DNA of 64,000 bases. It comes from Methyloligella solikamskensis. Lineage in GTDB: Bacteria > Pseudomonadota > Alphaproteobacteria > Rhizobiales > Methyloligellaceae. The translations under genes were made by a program, and so were the position numbers. Under the pieces are notes generated by a model. The model saw only the letters and a list, made by a program, of their open reading frames with translations, was not told the DNA's origin and searched no databases. This document shows, in pieces, positions 44,363 to 52,347 of the stretch (position 1 is its first letter; every line of letters starts with the position of its first letter). The DNA lies in NCBI RefSeq assembly GCF_042676065.1, contig NZ_JBHTJO010000001.1:248001-312000 (forward strand), given 5' to 3'.

Positions 44363-45253
44363 ATGGACCTGCTTGCTCTGGCCGATTTCAGTCTGGTCGC
44401 CCGCCATGGCGGCTTCGGCAAAGCAGCGCGCGCTGCCCACCGTCCGAAGGCCACCTTGTCGCGCCGGGTTGCGGAGCTTGAGGCAAGCCTGGACCTTCGT
44501 CTGTTCGAGCGTGGCGGGCGGGCACTCAAGGTGACCGAGGAAGGGCGCGCTCTATTCGAGCGCACTCACACGCTGCTCGGCGAGCTCGAAGAAGCGACGG
44601 CAGCGATCGCGTCGGGTGGGCAGACTCCGCGCGGGCGGCTGCGGATCAGCGCCCCACTGCTGTTCTCGCAAACCGCGATGGGCGGGCTCGCGGCGTCCTT
44701 CGCACTGAAATATCCCGAAGTGCGGATTGAAGTGACCACAGAGGACCGTCCCGTCGACATGATCGAGGAAGGCTATGACCTGGTGATCCGGGTCAACCCG
44801 GCTCCAGACGAAAGTCTGGTCGGCCGCACGTTCCTGCGCGACCGGCTTGTGGTGGTCGCGCACCCCGACCTTGTTCGGCCGGCGGAAGGCGAAGCGGTCC
44901 CGGCGATCGTCAGGTCGACAAACGATAGCTCGCCCTGGCGGGTCTTGGGCCCGGATGGGGAGGAGGATATCCGGATCGAGCCGGTCATGACGCTATCGTC
45001 GCTCATCATGGTGCGCGATGCGGTACGCGCCGGCGTCGGCGCCGGACGCCTCCCCGTTTCTCTCGTAAGCCACGATCTGGCCGACGGAACGCTGGCTCAT
45101 TGGGGCGACGTGGCTGGTCCGGAGATCGCGCTGTGGACGCTTTACCCCTCGCGGCGCCTGCTCAGCGCCCGGGTCGCTGCCTTTCTTGATCACCTGAAGC
45201 AGGCTTTCCCAAAAGGCACCCCGGACGAGTTGGCGGCCCATATCGGCCGGTGA
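44363..45253 (+). CDS. LysR-family regulator (divergent from NmrA-like gene)
   Basis: A 296-aa LysR-type regulator: HTH ADFSLVARHGGFGKAARAAH, PKATLSRRVAELEASL; effector domain from about residue 90. ATG 44363 (MDLLALADFS) gives the normal N-terminus; the frame runs open 75 bp further upstream. The arrangement is typical of LysR/NmrA redox-response pairs. Confidence 0.88.
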   Translation: MDLLALADFSLVARHGGFGKAARAAHRPKATLSRRVAELEASLDLRLFERGGRALKVTEEGRALFERTHTLLGELEEATAAIASGGQTPRGRLRISAPLLFSQTAMGGLAASFALKYPEVRIEVTTEDRPVDMIEEGYDLVIRVNPAPDESLVGRTFLRDRLVVVAHPDLVRPAEGEAVPAIVRSTNDSSPWRVLGPDGEEDIRIEPVMTLSSLIMVRDAVRAGVGAGRLPVSLVSHDLADGTLAHWGDVAGPEIALWTLYPSRRLLSARVAAFLDHLKQAFPKGTPDELAAHIGR

Positions 45254-45264
45254 GAGGTCCCGCG

Positions 45265-46155
45265 CTAGCTAGCGAGGGAAACGCTTCCCGATACGAACGG
45301 CCCGCGGGTGACATATTCATCGAGACCCGGCGTGCGGTAGCCGTCCCGGCGCCAAGTGATGGGGAAGTGGCTTTCCTCAACCTCATTGGAGCCGAAGCGC
45401 ATATAGCGGCCATACATGGGCCCGTTGCCGACGCTGAAGTTCTCGGGCGCAAACTTTACATCGGAAGAGACCATGTGGATGGCGAGGCTGCGGCGGGGCA
45501 CATCCATGGTGTTGACCCGGCTGCCATGCCAAAGCCAGCCATCGTGGAAGGCGCCACCGCCGGGCGGGACCTCGATCGGCACCATGTCGATTTCGTAGCC
45601 TTGGGCCTCGGCCCATTCACGGGCTTCCTTCAGATCGTCTTCCGGCCCGTGGAACTGCATGATGGGTTGTGCCTCGCCCCATTTGTGGGAGCCGCGCAGA
45701 TACATCAGGGTGCCGCCCTCGGCCGTTGTCTTGTCGAGCGCGATCCAGCAGCTTGCCATGCCGGGCTTGTCGAACCAGGTGGCATACATGCTGTCCTGGT
45801 GGAAGCCGATGGGGCGGCCGCCCGGCGGCTTCCAGAGCAGATTATCCACCATGAGGCGTGCGCCATCCCAGCCGGCCAGCTTGGCGCAGGCCTCGCCGAT
45901 ACCTGAATCCATGACGCTGCGCGCAACGGTCAGGTCGGCGCGCCAGCCGTTGCAGATCTGCTTGGTGTAGGGCTTGTCGCCTTGCGGCAGGTTCACTTCG
46001 TCTGGCCGCACGCCGGTTTCGAACTCGCCTTTCTCGAAGAGCGGCTCGTAGCGGGAGAGGATTTCAGCGGCGGCCTCCTCGCCGATGATGTTGTCGACGA
46101 TCAGGAAGCCATCCCGGCGATATTGCTCGATCTGGTCTTCGGTCAGCTTCAGCAT
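45265..46155 (-). CDS. Phytanoyl-CoA dioxygenase (PhyH)-family Fe(II)/2-oxoglutarate oxygenase
   Basis: A 296-aa PhyH-type oxygenase. The iron ligands are His-x-Asp in GFHQDSMYATW and the distal His in WLWHGSR; the 2-oxoglutarate-binding Arg is probably in RRSLAIHM. It hydroxylates a small molecule using O2 and 2-oxoglutarate; substrate not predictable. It lies 135 bp downstream of and co-directional with the XRE-cupin regulator, whose likely operator is in the gap. Confidence 0.87.
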   Translation of the reverse strand: MLKLTEDQIEQYRRDGFLIVDNIIGEEAAAEILSRYEPLFEKGEFETGVRPDEVNLPQGDKPYTKQICNGWRADLTVARSVMDSGIGEACAKLAGWDGARLMVDNLLWKPPGGRPIGFHQDSMYATWFDKPGMASCWIALDKTTAEGGTLMYLRGSHKWGEAQPIMQFHGPEDDLKEAREWAEAQGYEIDMVPIEVPPGGGAFHDGWLWHGSRVNTMDVPRRSLAIHMVSSDVKFAPENFSVGNGPMYGRYMRFGSNEVEESHFPITWRRDGYRTPGLDEYVTRGPFVSGSVSLAS

Positions 46156-46219
46156 GATTGGGAGCCCTCCTGGTGTCGCCGACGGCGGGGTGGATCAACC
46201 GATCCTGCCTCCAGCCGAT

Positions 46220-46254
46220 TTGCATCTTGCGTATCTTTATTTATTCAGATGCAA
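46220..46254. promoter_or_regulatory. Inverted repeat upstream of the PhyH gene
   Basis: TTGCATCT (46220-46227) and AGATGCAA (46247-46254), perfect 8-bp arms in an AT-rich stretch just 5' of the PhyH gene. Candidate operator for the adjacent XRE-cupin regulator. Confidence 0.4.
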
Positions 46255-46290
46255 TTTACGGGCGATGTCAACAGGCTCCAGGAAAAGGAG

Positions 46291-46959
46291 TCAGGTGTCG
46301 TAGATGATCGTGCAGAGGAGCGCGATCTCCTCGCTGTGAAGCCTTTCGGGGCCATGCTCGATATGGGCGGCGAAGGTGAAGGCATCGCCCGGATCGAGAC
46401 GGTAGATCTCTTCGCCGTAGCGGTAGTCCATGGAGCCGCTGAGCATGTAGATGATCTCGGTGCCGGGGTGACGGAAGCGCGGATAGATGTCGCTGTCCTT
46501 ATCCATGGTGATGAAGAAGCTCTCATAGGGACGGTCCGGGCCGCGACTATAGGAGAGCAGCTTGTAGACATGACCATGGACGCTGCCCGATCGTGTGACC
46601 TTGGTCTGCTGGTCGGGCTTCAAGAGCTGAGCCTTGCCGCGGGGCTGCTCCACCTCGGCGAACAGATCCGCCAGGGTGATGCCGACCGCCTGGCAGAGCC
46701 TTTCCAGGCTTTCAAAGCTGGCCGCAATATTGCCCGTCTCGATGCGGCTCAGGGTCGCCGGCGACAGGTTTGCGCCGGCGGCAAGCTGGCTCAATGTCAG
46801 ATTGTGATTCTTTCGGTAGCGCCGAAGCACGTCTCCGATCCGCTGGCCGATCGGAGCATCGGCGCTCACCGCTTCCGGCACGCCCGGCTCCAGGAGAGGG
46901 CGCTTCACCGTCTCTTCGTGTTTCGCTGACCGGCGCGCTTTGGGCTTGGTTTTGTCCAT
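46291..46959 (-). CDS. XRE-family regulator with C-terminal cupin domain
   Basis: A 222-aa regulator: Cro/CI-type HTH (LTLSQLAAGANLSPATLSRI, residues about 53-75) and a cupin sensor domain (RHPGTEIIYMLSGSMDYRYG, DPGDAFTFAAHIEHG, residues about 160-215). PuuR, the putrescine-pathway repressor, has this architecture, as do many amino-acid-related regulators. It likely controls the PhyH gene that follows. Confidence 0.89.
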   Translation of the reverse strand: MDKTKPKARRSAKHEETVKRPLLEPGVPEAVSADAPIGQRIGDVLRRYRKNHNLTLSQLAAGANLSPATLSRIETGNIAASFESLERLCQAVGITLADLFAEVEQPRGKAQLLKPDQQTKVTRSGSVHGHVYKLLSYSRGPDRPYESFFITMDKDSDIYPRFRHPGTEIIYMLSGSMDYRYGEEIYRLDPGDAFTFAAHIEHGPERLHSEEIALLCTIIYDT

Positions 46960-47084
46960 CCTGCGCAGAGACTACTCGCCGCCCAGACTGTGGCAAGCGA
47001 ATGCGGCGCGTCCTCGCATGAAGGAATGCGCAGACGCGACCCCGCCGGCGCGCGATCAATGGTTGTGTGTTTTCTGAGAAGAAA

Positions 47085-47159
47085 TGGAGCGGGCGATGAG
47101 ATTCGAACTCACGACCCCAACCTTGGCAAGGTTGTGCTCTACCCCTGAGCTACGCCCGC
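47085..47159 (-). tRNA. tRNA-Gly (anticodon GCC)
   Basis: Full cloverleaf on the minus strand: acceptor GCGGGCG pairs with CGCCCGC, D-arm GCTC/GAGC, anticodon arm AACCTTGCCAAGGTT with GCC at the centre, T-arm with GTTCGAATC. The CCA end is encoded (complement of 47085-47087). No duplicate of its 3' end, which would mark an integrated element, was found in the window. Confidence 0.96.
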
Positions 47160-47160
47160 T

Positions 47161-47450
47161 TAAGCGTGTCCGCGCCAGGCCTCTAAGGCATTGCTGGCTG
47201 GAAGGCGGGTTTTAGTAGATCGCCGGTTGCTTGTCCATAGGGGTCTGCCAGACAAAACAAACTCTTTGCTTCGCTCGGCCGGCCCGTCCGGCGCCTGTGC
47301 CGAACGCTCCCTCGCGGCCTTCGCCACTCGCTCAAACTCCTGCTTCCTGCTCGGCTTCGCCAAACTCTTGCCGCGCCCGGTTGCCAAAAGGTCGTTCGCG
47401 GACCATTTTGACGGTCCGCTCCTCACATAAGCACAATAGGCAAGACGATC
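47161..47450. other. Gene-free stretch between tRNA-Gly and the cnoX-like gene
   Basis: 290 bp without a believable coding region. A small hairpin CGGACC-N8-GGTCCG lies near 47398-47417, shortly before the next gene. The reading frame on the minus strand runs through into the cnoX-like gene and shows no domain. Confidence 0.5.
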
Positions 47451-48362
47451 ATGAGCATGGACGGCCCTATCCTGACGGAAGGCACGCCGGCCCCTGGAGC
47501 AGGGGGCTTCATCAAGAACACCACCACGGCCGAGTTCGTGAAGGATGTGGTGGAAGCATCCCGCGACGTGCCGGTGCTGGTGGATTTCTGGGCGCCGTGG
47601 TGCGGCCCCTGCAAGCAGCTCGCGCCGTTGCTGGAGAAAGCCGTGCGGGCGGCCAAGGGCCAGGTGCGGCTGGTGAAGCTCAATATCGACGAGCATCCGG
47701 AGATTCCGGGCCAGATGGGCGTGCAGTCAATCCCGGCGGTGTTCGCGTTCAAGAACGGTCAGCCCGTAGACGGGTTCATGGGCGCCATGCCGGAATCGAA
47801 GATCGAGGCCTTCATCGCGCGGCTCATCGGGGCGGACGATCAGGGCGCCGACCTGGAGGCGGCCGAGCAGGCGCTGGCCGCGGACGAGGTGAATTTGGCT
47901 GCCCAGATGTTCGGCCAGGCGTTGCAGGAAAATCCTGAGAACGTGCAGGCCGCCGCAGGGCTCGCGAAATGCTACATCAAGGCTGGCGACGTGGCTCGCG
48001 CCGAGCAGACCCTGCAGATGATCCCGGAGGAGAAGGCCAACGACCCCGCCGTGATGAGCGCCAAGGCCGAGCTGGACCTGGCCCAGAAGTCGGAAGATAC
48101 GGGCGATATCGATGCGCTGCGCGAGGCGGTCGAAGCCAATCCGGACGATCACCAGGCGCGCTTCGATCTCAGCCTCGCCCTGAACGGCAAGGGCGATCAC
48201 ATGGGCGCGGCCGAGGAGCTGCTCACGCTCTTCCGTAAAGACCGCGACTGGAACGATGGGGCCGCGCGGACCCAGCTGCTCCAATTCTTCGAGGCTTGGG
48301 GGCCGAAGGATCCGGCAACGGCGAAAGGCCGGCAGAAGCTTTCCTCCATGCTGTTCGCTTAA
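47451..48362 (+). CDS. cnoX: Thioredoxin/TPR co-chaperone-like protein (CnoX/YbbN)
   Basis: A 303-aa protein with an N-terminal thioredoxin domain (active site FWAPWCGPCKQLAPLLEKA, residues about 46-64) and a C-terminal TPR-like helical domain (about 145-300). This is the layout of CnoX/YbbN, which holds unfolding proteins and passes them to chaperones. E. coli CnoX has lost one active-site cysteine, whereas this one keeps Cys-Gly-Pro-Cys, so it should also be redox-active, as in Caulobacter. ATG 47451; ATG 47457 is also possible. Confidence 0.9.
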   Translation: MSMDGPILTEGTPAPGAGGFIKNTTTAEFVKDVVEASRDVPVLVDFWAPWCGPCKQLAPLLEKAVRAAKGQVRLVKLNIDEHPEIPGQMGVQSIPAVFAFKNGQPVDGFMGAMPESKIEAFIARLIGADDQGADLEAAEQALAADEVNLAAQMFGQALQENPENVQAAAGLAKCYIKAGDVARAEQTLQMIPEEKANDPAVMSAKAELDLAQKSEDTGDIDALREAVEANPDDHQARFDLSLALNGKGDHMGAAEELLTLFRKDRDWNDGAARTQLLQFFEAWGPKDPATAKGRQKLSSMLFA

Positions 48363-48387
48363 GGCTTGCGAGAAAGGAAGCGCCTTC

Positions 48388-49074
48388 GTGACGGACGGGC
48401 TCACCGATCATTACCGCTCTCCGGCCGATTTGCCGGAGAACCTCCCTCTTTTCCCCTTGCGCGGCGCGATCCTGCTGCCGAGAGCGGCGCTGACCTTGAA
48501 CGTGTTCGAGCGGCGCTATCTGGAGCTCGTCGACTATGCGTTGCGCAATGACCGGGTGATCGGCATCGTTCAGCCCGATCCGCAGACGGGCGACGCGGAG
48601 TCGCCGGAAGGCAAGCAATACCCTTTGCGCGGCACGGGCTGCGCCGGTCGACTGACGGCCTTCACCGAGTTGGAAGACGAGCGCATGCTCATCACGCTGA
48701 CCGGCATCGCGCGGTTCGGCGTGGATGAGGTGAGCTCCGATTTCGCTTTTCGCATGTGCCGCCCGGATTTCGCCGCCTATACCCATGACTTCACGCCGGG
48801 CTACGGCGAGGAGGAGGTCGACCGGCCGGAGCTGATCTCCACCTTGCGGCATTATCTGGAGGTCAATCAGCTGCATGCCGATTGGGACCGGATCAACGGC
48901 GCAAGCACGGAGCGGCTGGTCAACACATTGTCCATCCTGAGCCCCTACGGTGCGGAGGAGAAGCAGGCGCTGCTGGAAGCGCGGGACCTGAAGGCCCGGG
49001 CCGAGGCGCTGGTCGCGCTGGCCGAGATCGAGCTCGCCATGGGCGACGACGACAGCGGCACATCTCTGCAATAG
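48388..49074 (+). CDS. Lon N-terminal-domain (LON-SB) protein
   Basis: A 228-aa stand-alone Lon substrate-binding domain (PENLPLFPLRGAILLPRAAL, NVFERRYLELVDYAL, IGIVQPDP) without ATPase or protease parts. Start is GTG 48388, preceded by AAAGGAAG; the long frame upstream overlaps the cnoX-like gene and is rejected. 25 bp after cnoX and 9 bp before the Trm112-like gene, so one operon. Probably a protein-quality-control accessory; function unproven. Confidence 0.88.
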   Translation: MTDGLTDHYRSPADLPENLPLFPLRGAILLPRAALTLNVFERRYLELVDYALRNDRVIGIVQPDPQTGDAESPEGKQYPLRGTGCAGRLTAFTELEDERMLITLTGIARFGVDEVSSDFAFRMCRPDFAAYTHDFTPGYGEEEVDRPELISTLRHYLEVNQLHADWDRINGASTERLVNTLSILSPYGAEEKQALLEARDLKARAEALVALAEIELAMGDDDSGTSLQ

Positions 49075-49083
49075 AGGTCACTG

Positions 49084-49287
49084 ATGCCCCAAGAGAAAGA
49101 TCCGGCCCAATCCGCACTCGATCCCAAGCTGCTTGAGATTCTTGTCTGCCCGCTGACCAAGACGTCTCTGGTCTACGATGCGGACGCCCAGGAGCTGATC
49201 AGCCGGGCGGCGCGGCTCGCCTATCCCATCCGCGACGGCATTCCGATCATGCTGCCTGAGGAGGCCCGCAAGCTGGAAGAGGACTAG
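49084..49287 (+). CDS. Trm112/YcaR-family small protein
   Basis: A 67-aa protein with LLEILVCPLTKTSLVYD and AYPIRDGIPIMLPEEAR, the Trm112-like fold found as a partner or activator of methyltransferases. Only the first cysteine of the zinc knuckle is kept. Last gene of the cnoX-LonN operon. Confidence 0.9.
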   Translation: MPQEKDPAQSALDPKLLEILVCPLTKTSLVYDADAQELISRAARLAYPIRDGIPIMLPEEARKLEED

Positions 49288-49309
49288 GCGGCTCTAGCAG
49301 TTCCTTCTG

Positions 49310-49437
49310 CGTCATTGCCGGGCTCGACCCGGCAATCCATGCCGCTTCCTTGCAGCGTGTCCCTGGTTTCCCATTAGGACGCCGAACCTGGTGCGCCGTA
49401 ACGGCGTGGATGCCCGGATCAGGTCCGGGCATGACGA
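49310..49437. repeat. Composite palindromic intergenic repeat
   Basis: Two facing palindromes, ATTGCCGGG...CCCGGCAAT (about 49314-49336) and ATGCCCGGA...TCCGGGCAT (about 49410-49432), each flanked by GTCAT/ATGAC-like ends. This is a common alphaproteobacterial intergenic element; translated on the minus strand it gives the familiar spurious peptide VMPGPDPGIH. Confidence 0.7.
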
Positions 49438-49489
49438 CCGTATCTGGAGTAGCGTTGATGGCACTAAGCACACGGTCATACGTGCTCAG

Positions 49490-50770
49490 CTAAAGCGGCT
49501 TTCCCTGGAGGAGCTTGGGCAAGCGGCCTGTCCCGCCTGCGGCTTCCCTCACCAAAAAGCGCTTCACGCCCGGCAGGCGGTCGACGACGCCGAGGCCGAA
49601 ATCGCGAAGGCTGCGCGCGATCGTGCTGTCGTTGGAGAACAGCCGGTTCATCATGTCCATGGCAAGCGCGGAGATGGCGCTGTCGAAGCGGCGCCAGCGG
49701 GCATAGGCCTCCAGCTGGGCTGCATCGCCCGCATCGAGTCCGAGCCGCGCGCCCTCCACCAGAAGCTCGGTCAGGGCCGCCACGTCGCGAAGCCCGATAT
49801 TGAGCCCCTGCCCCGCGAGCGGATGGACGCCATGGGCCGCGTCACCGATTAGCACCATACGCGGACCTACGAAGCTGCGGGCCAGATGCAGGCTCAAGGG
49901 AAAGTCTTGGCGCGGACCGGCAAGGGTCAGAGATCCGAGCTGGCTGCCGAAGCGCTTTTCGAGCTCGGCCAGGAAGCCCGCATCCTCGAGGGCCATGATG
50001 CGCTCCGCCACATCCTTCTCCTCGCTCCACACGATGGAGGTGCGGCTGCCCGTGAGCGGCAGAAGCGCGAAGGGACCTGCGGGCAGGAAGTGCTGGACGG
50101 CCTTGCCGTTGTGAGGACGGTCATGGGCGACGGTGGTCACGATGCCCCGCTGATCGTAATCCCAGGTCACGGTCTTGATGCCGGCTTGGTCGCGGAGCTT
50201 GGAGCGGCGGCCATCGGCAGCCACCAGCAGGCTCGCATCGATCGTGCCACCGCTTTCCAGAGTGCAGGCGATGCTGAACGGACTCGGCGCGATCTCCGTG
50301 ACGGCGTCGGGGGCGAGCACCTCGATCCCCGGCTCGGACGCGACGGCATCCGCAAGCGCCCGCAGAAGCGGCTCGTTCTCAACGACATGAGCGCTCGACT
50401 GGCCGGCGCCGGTCTCCAGGGTATTATCGAAGCCGATATAGCGGGGCCGCGGACCGTCCGTCTCGAGGGGCGAATCCGTGATCTCGATCCTCTCGATGGG
50501 CTGGGCGCGGTCTGCAATGGCCTCCCAGACGCCTAAAGCCTGGAGCAGGTTGCGGCTGGCGGCCGTCAGGGCGGAGGCGCGGGCATCGCGGATCTCGGCC
50601 TCCAGTGGCCGGCGATCGACCAGGATGACGCGGAAGCCTTTCGGCGCGAGGCGGGCGAGCGCCAGGGCGAGGCTGAGACCGACAAAGCCGCCGCCGGCGA
50701 TCAGAACGTCGGTGCGTTTATGGTTTGCGTCATCGGGACCGTTGCTGGGAGTCACGCTGTTCTGCTTCAC
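49490..50770 (-). CDS. ubiH: UbiH/UbiF/VisC-family FAD monooxygenase (ubiquinone hydroxylase)
   Basis: A 426-aa flavoprotein hydroxylase: FAD dinucleotide site VLIAGGGFVGLSLALALA (residues about 22-40), the family DG motif in VAADGRRSKLR, and IGDAAHGVHPLAGQGLNIGL near 310. Known members hydroxylate the ubiquinone ring; alphaproteobacteria use UbiH or the related UbiL at varying positions, so the exact ring carbon is undecided. Start is GTG 50770. Divergent from tesB. Confidence 0.87.
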   Translation of the reverse strand: MKQNSVTPSNGPDDANHKRTDVLIAGGGFVGLSLALALARLAPKGFRVILVDRRPLEAEIRDARASALTAASRNLLQALGVWEAIADRAQPIERIEITDSPLETDGPRPRYIGFDNTLETGAGQSSAHVVENEPLLRALADAVASEPGIEVLAPDAVTEIAPSPFSIACTLESGGTIDASLLVAADGRRSKLRDQAGIKTVTWDYDQRGIVTTVAHDRPHNGKAVQHFLPAGPFALLPLTGSRTSIVWSEEKDVAERIMALEDAGFLAELEKRFGSQLGSLTLAGPRQDFPLSLHLARSFVGPRMVLIGDAAHGVHPLAGQGLNIGLRDVAALTELLVEGARLGLDAGDAAQLEAYARWRRFDSAISALAMDMMNRLFSNDSTIARSLRDFGLGVVDRLPGVKRFLVREAAGGTGRLPKLLQGKPL

Positions 50771-50856
50771 TCTAGTAAGGAAGTCCGCTGAGTCGTCTGC
50801 CGTCAGCGCGCATCGCTTCGGCGCGCGATCATCTTAGCAAGACAAGGTCATACTGC

Positions 50857-51750
50857 ATGAGCCGCGCCCTCGATACGCTTCTTTCCGTCCTCGATCTGGA
50901 AACCCTGGAAGTCAATCTATTCCGGGGCCGCAGCCCCCAGGTAGGGTGGCAGCGGGTCTTCGGCGGGCAGGTGATCGGCCAGGCCCTGGTCGCCGCCTGC
51001 AGAACCGTGGAGAACCGTACGGCCCATTCGCTTCACGGTTACTTCCTGCGGCCTGGCGACCCCAAGGTGCCGATCATCTACGAGGTGGACCGCTTGCGGG
51101 ATGGCAAAAGTTTCACCACCCGGCGGGTGATCGCCATTCAGCACGGCCAACCGATCTTCTCCATGGGTTGCTCCTTCCATCGGGCGGAGGAGGGTCTTGC
51201 CCATCAGATGCAGATGCCCGAGGTGCCGGGACCGGACGAGTGCCCGAGCGAAAGCGAGCTCAAGGGCGCATTGATGGAGAAGCTGCCGCCGGAGATGCGG
51301 GCTTATTGGAAGGGCGAACGGCCGATCGAGCTGCGGCCCGTGGATCTGACCCGGTATCTGGAGCCCGGCGGCCATGCGGCCACCCAGAGCGTTTGGATGC
51401 GGGCGAGCGGCGATCTGCGCCAGCTCGAGACGCATGACGACTCCCAAGCCGACGATCTGCCGCTCCACCAATGCCTGCTGGCCTACGCATCGGATTTCAC
51501 CCTGCTCGATACGGCCCTGATCGCCCATGGCAGGTTCGTCTTCGATCCGACTTTGATGCTGGCGAGCCTCGACCACGCCATCTGGTTTCACCGGGAATTC
51601 CGGGCCGACGAATGGCTGCTCTACGTTCAGGACAGCCCGAGCTCTTTCGGGGCGCGCGGCTTCTGCCGAGGGTCGGTTTTCACCCAAGGAGGCGAGCTCG
51701 TGGCCTCCACCACCCAAGAGGGCCTGATCCGTGAGCGATCTGCACGGTAG
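50857..51750 (+). CDS. tesB: Acyl-CoA thioesterase II
   Basis: A 297-aa double hot-dog thioesterase. Catalytic Asp is in LASLDHAIWFHREF, the hydroxyl residue in YVQDSPSSFGARGF and Gln in STTQEGLIR. It hydrolyses acyl-CoAs in the cytoplasm. Typical length and N-terminus (LLSVLDLETLEVNLFRG). Confidence 0.94.
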   Translation: MSRALDTLLSVLDLETLEVNLFRGRSPQVGWQRVFGGQVIGQALVAACRTVENRTAHSLHGYFLRPGDPKVPIIYEVDRLRDGKSFTTRRVIAIQHGQPIFSMGCSFHRAEEGLAHQMQMPEVPGPDECPSESELKGALMEKLPPEMRAYWKGERPIELRPVDLTRYLEPGGHAATQSVWMRASGDLRQLETHDDSQADDLPLHQCLLAYASDFTLLDTALIAHGRFVFDPTLMLASLDHAIWFHREFRADEWLLYVQDSPSSFGARGFCRGSVFTQGGELVASTTQEGLIRERSAR

Positions 51751-51753
51751 TTT

Positions 51754-51770
51754 TGCACAACTTGTGGGCA
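51754..51770. promoter_or_regulatory. NtrC-like enhancer site
   Basis: TGCACAACTTGTGGGCA matches the 17-bp NtrC consensus TGCACCAWWWTGGTGCA at 12 positions, including both ends. It lies about 120 bp upstream of the sigma-54-like promoter of glnK, a normal enhancer distance. Confidence 0.45.
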
Positions 51771-51886
51771 AAAACGTCTGATTGCCCTTTTTATGAGCAG
51801 CTAGCATGGGGTAAGCTTGGGGCTGGCTGCGTTAACCCGTCTTAAAAATGTATTAAACCCAACGAGTTGCCGAATTGGTGTCGAGT

Positions 51887-51902
51887 TGGCACGCGGTTTG
51901 AC
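51887..51902 (+). promoter_or_regulatory. Sigma-54-type (-24/-12) promoter of glnK-amtB
   Basis: TGGCACG-N4-TTG (51887-51900) matches the -24 element perfectly and the -12 element except that GA replaces GC. It lies about 90 bp before the glnK ATG, where nitrogen-controlled glnK promoters usually are. Confidence 0.6.
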
Positions 51903-51990
51903 TCTGATTCCGGGTTCACGCGGCCAAAACGACCGAGCTGGCAACAGCAATTTTGTATTTGAGAGGCCGCAAAATGGAGGGGTTATCGAG

Positions 51991-52329
51991 ATGAAGTTGG
52001 TGACGGCAATCATCAAGCCGTTCAAGCTCGACGAGGTGCGACAAGCACTGACCGAGCTTGGCCTGCAGGGCATGACCGTGACGGAAGTCAAAGGTTATGG
52101 CCGGCAGAAAGGCCACACAGAAATCTACCGGGGCGCTGAGTACGCCGTGAACTTTTTGCCCAAGATCAAGATCGAGGTCGCGGTTCCCGCCGCTTCGGTC
52201 GACAAGGCCGTGGATGCCATCGTGGCAGCGGCGAAGACCGGGCAAATTGGTGACGGCAAGATCTTCGTCACGCCGGTCGACCAGACGGTCCGCATCCGGA
52301 CCGGCGAAACTGACGAAGCAGCACTCTAA
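51991..52329 (+). CDS. glnK: PII nitrogen regulatory protein GlnK
   Basis: A 112-aa PII protein. MKLVTAIIKPFKLDEVRQAL is the canonical start and the T-loop RGAEYAVNFLPK carries Tyr51, the uridylylation site. It senses 2-oxoglutarate, ATP/ADP and glutamine, and blocks the ammonium channel when nitrogen is plentiful. GGAGGGG 8 bp before ATG 51991. Followed 18 bp later by amtB, the conserved pair. Confidence 0.97.
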   Translation: MKLVTAIIKPFKLDEVRQALTELGLQGMTVTEVKGYGRQKGHTEIYRGAEYAVNFLPKIKIEVAVPAASVDKAVDAIVAAAKTGQIGDGKIFVTPVDQTVRIRTGETDEAAL

Positions 52330-52347
52330 ACAAGGGGGAGGGTACCG

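Noticed and set aside
47085..47159. tRNA-Gly as an integration site for a mobile element
   Set aside because: No integrase gene and no repeated tRNA 3' end were found in the window; flanking genes look like stable chromosome.
47160..47696. Minus-strand frame next to tRNA-Gly
   Set aside because: Runs antisense into the cnoX-like gene and shows no domain; the non-overlapping part is ordinary spacer.
49247..49471. Short minus-strand frame giving VMPGPDPGIH
   Set aside because: This peptide is the known false translation of a palindromic intergenic repeat.
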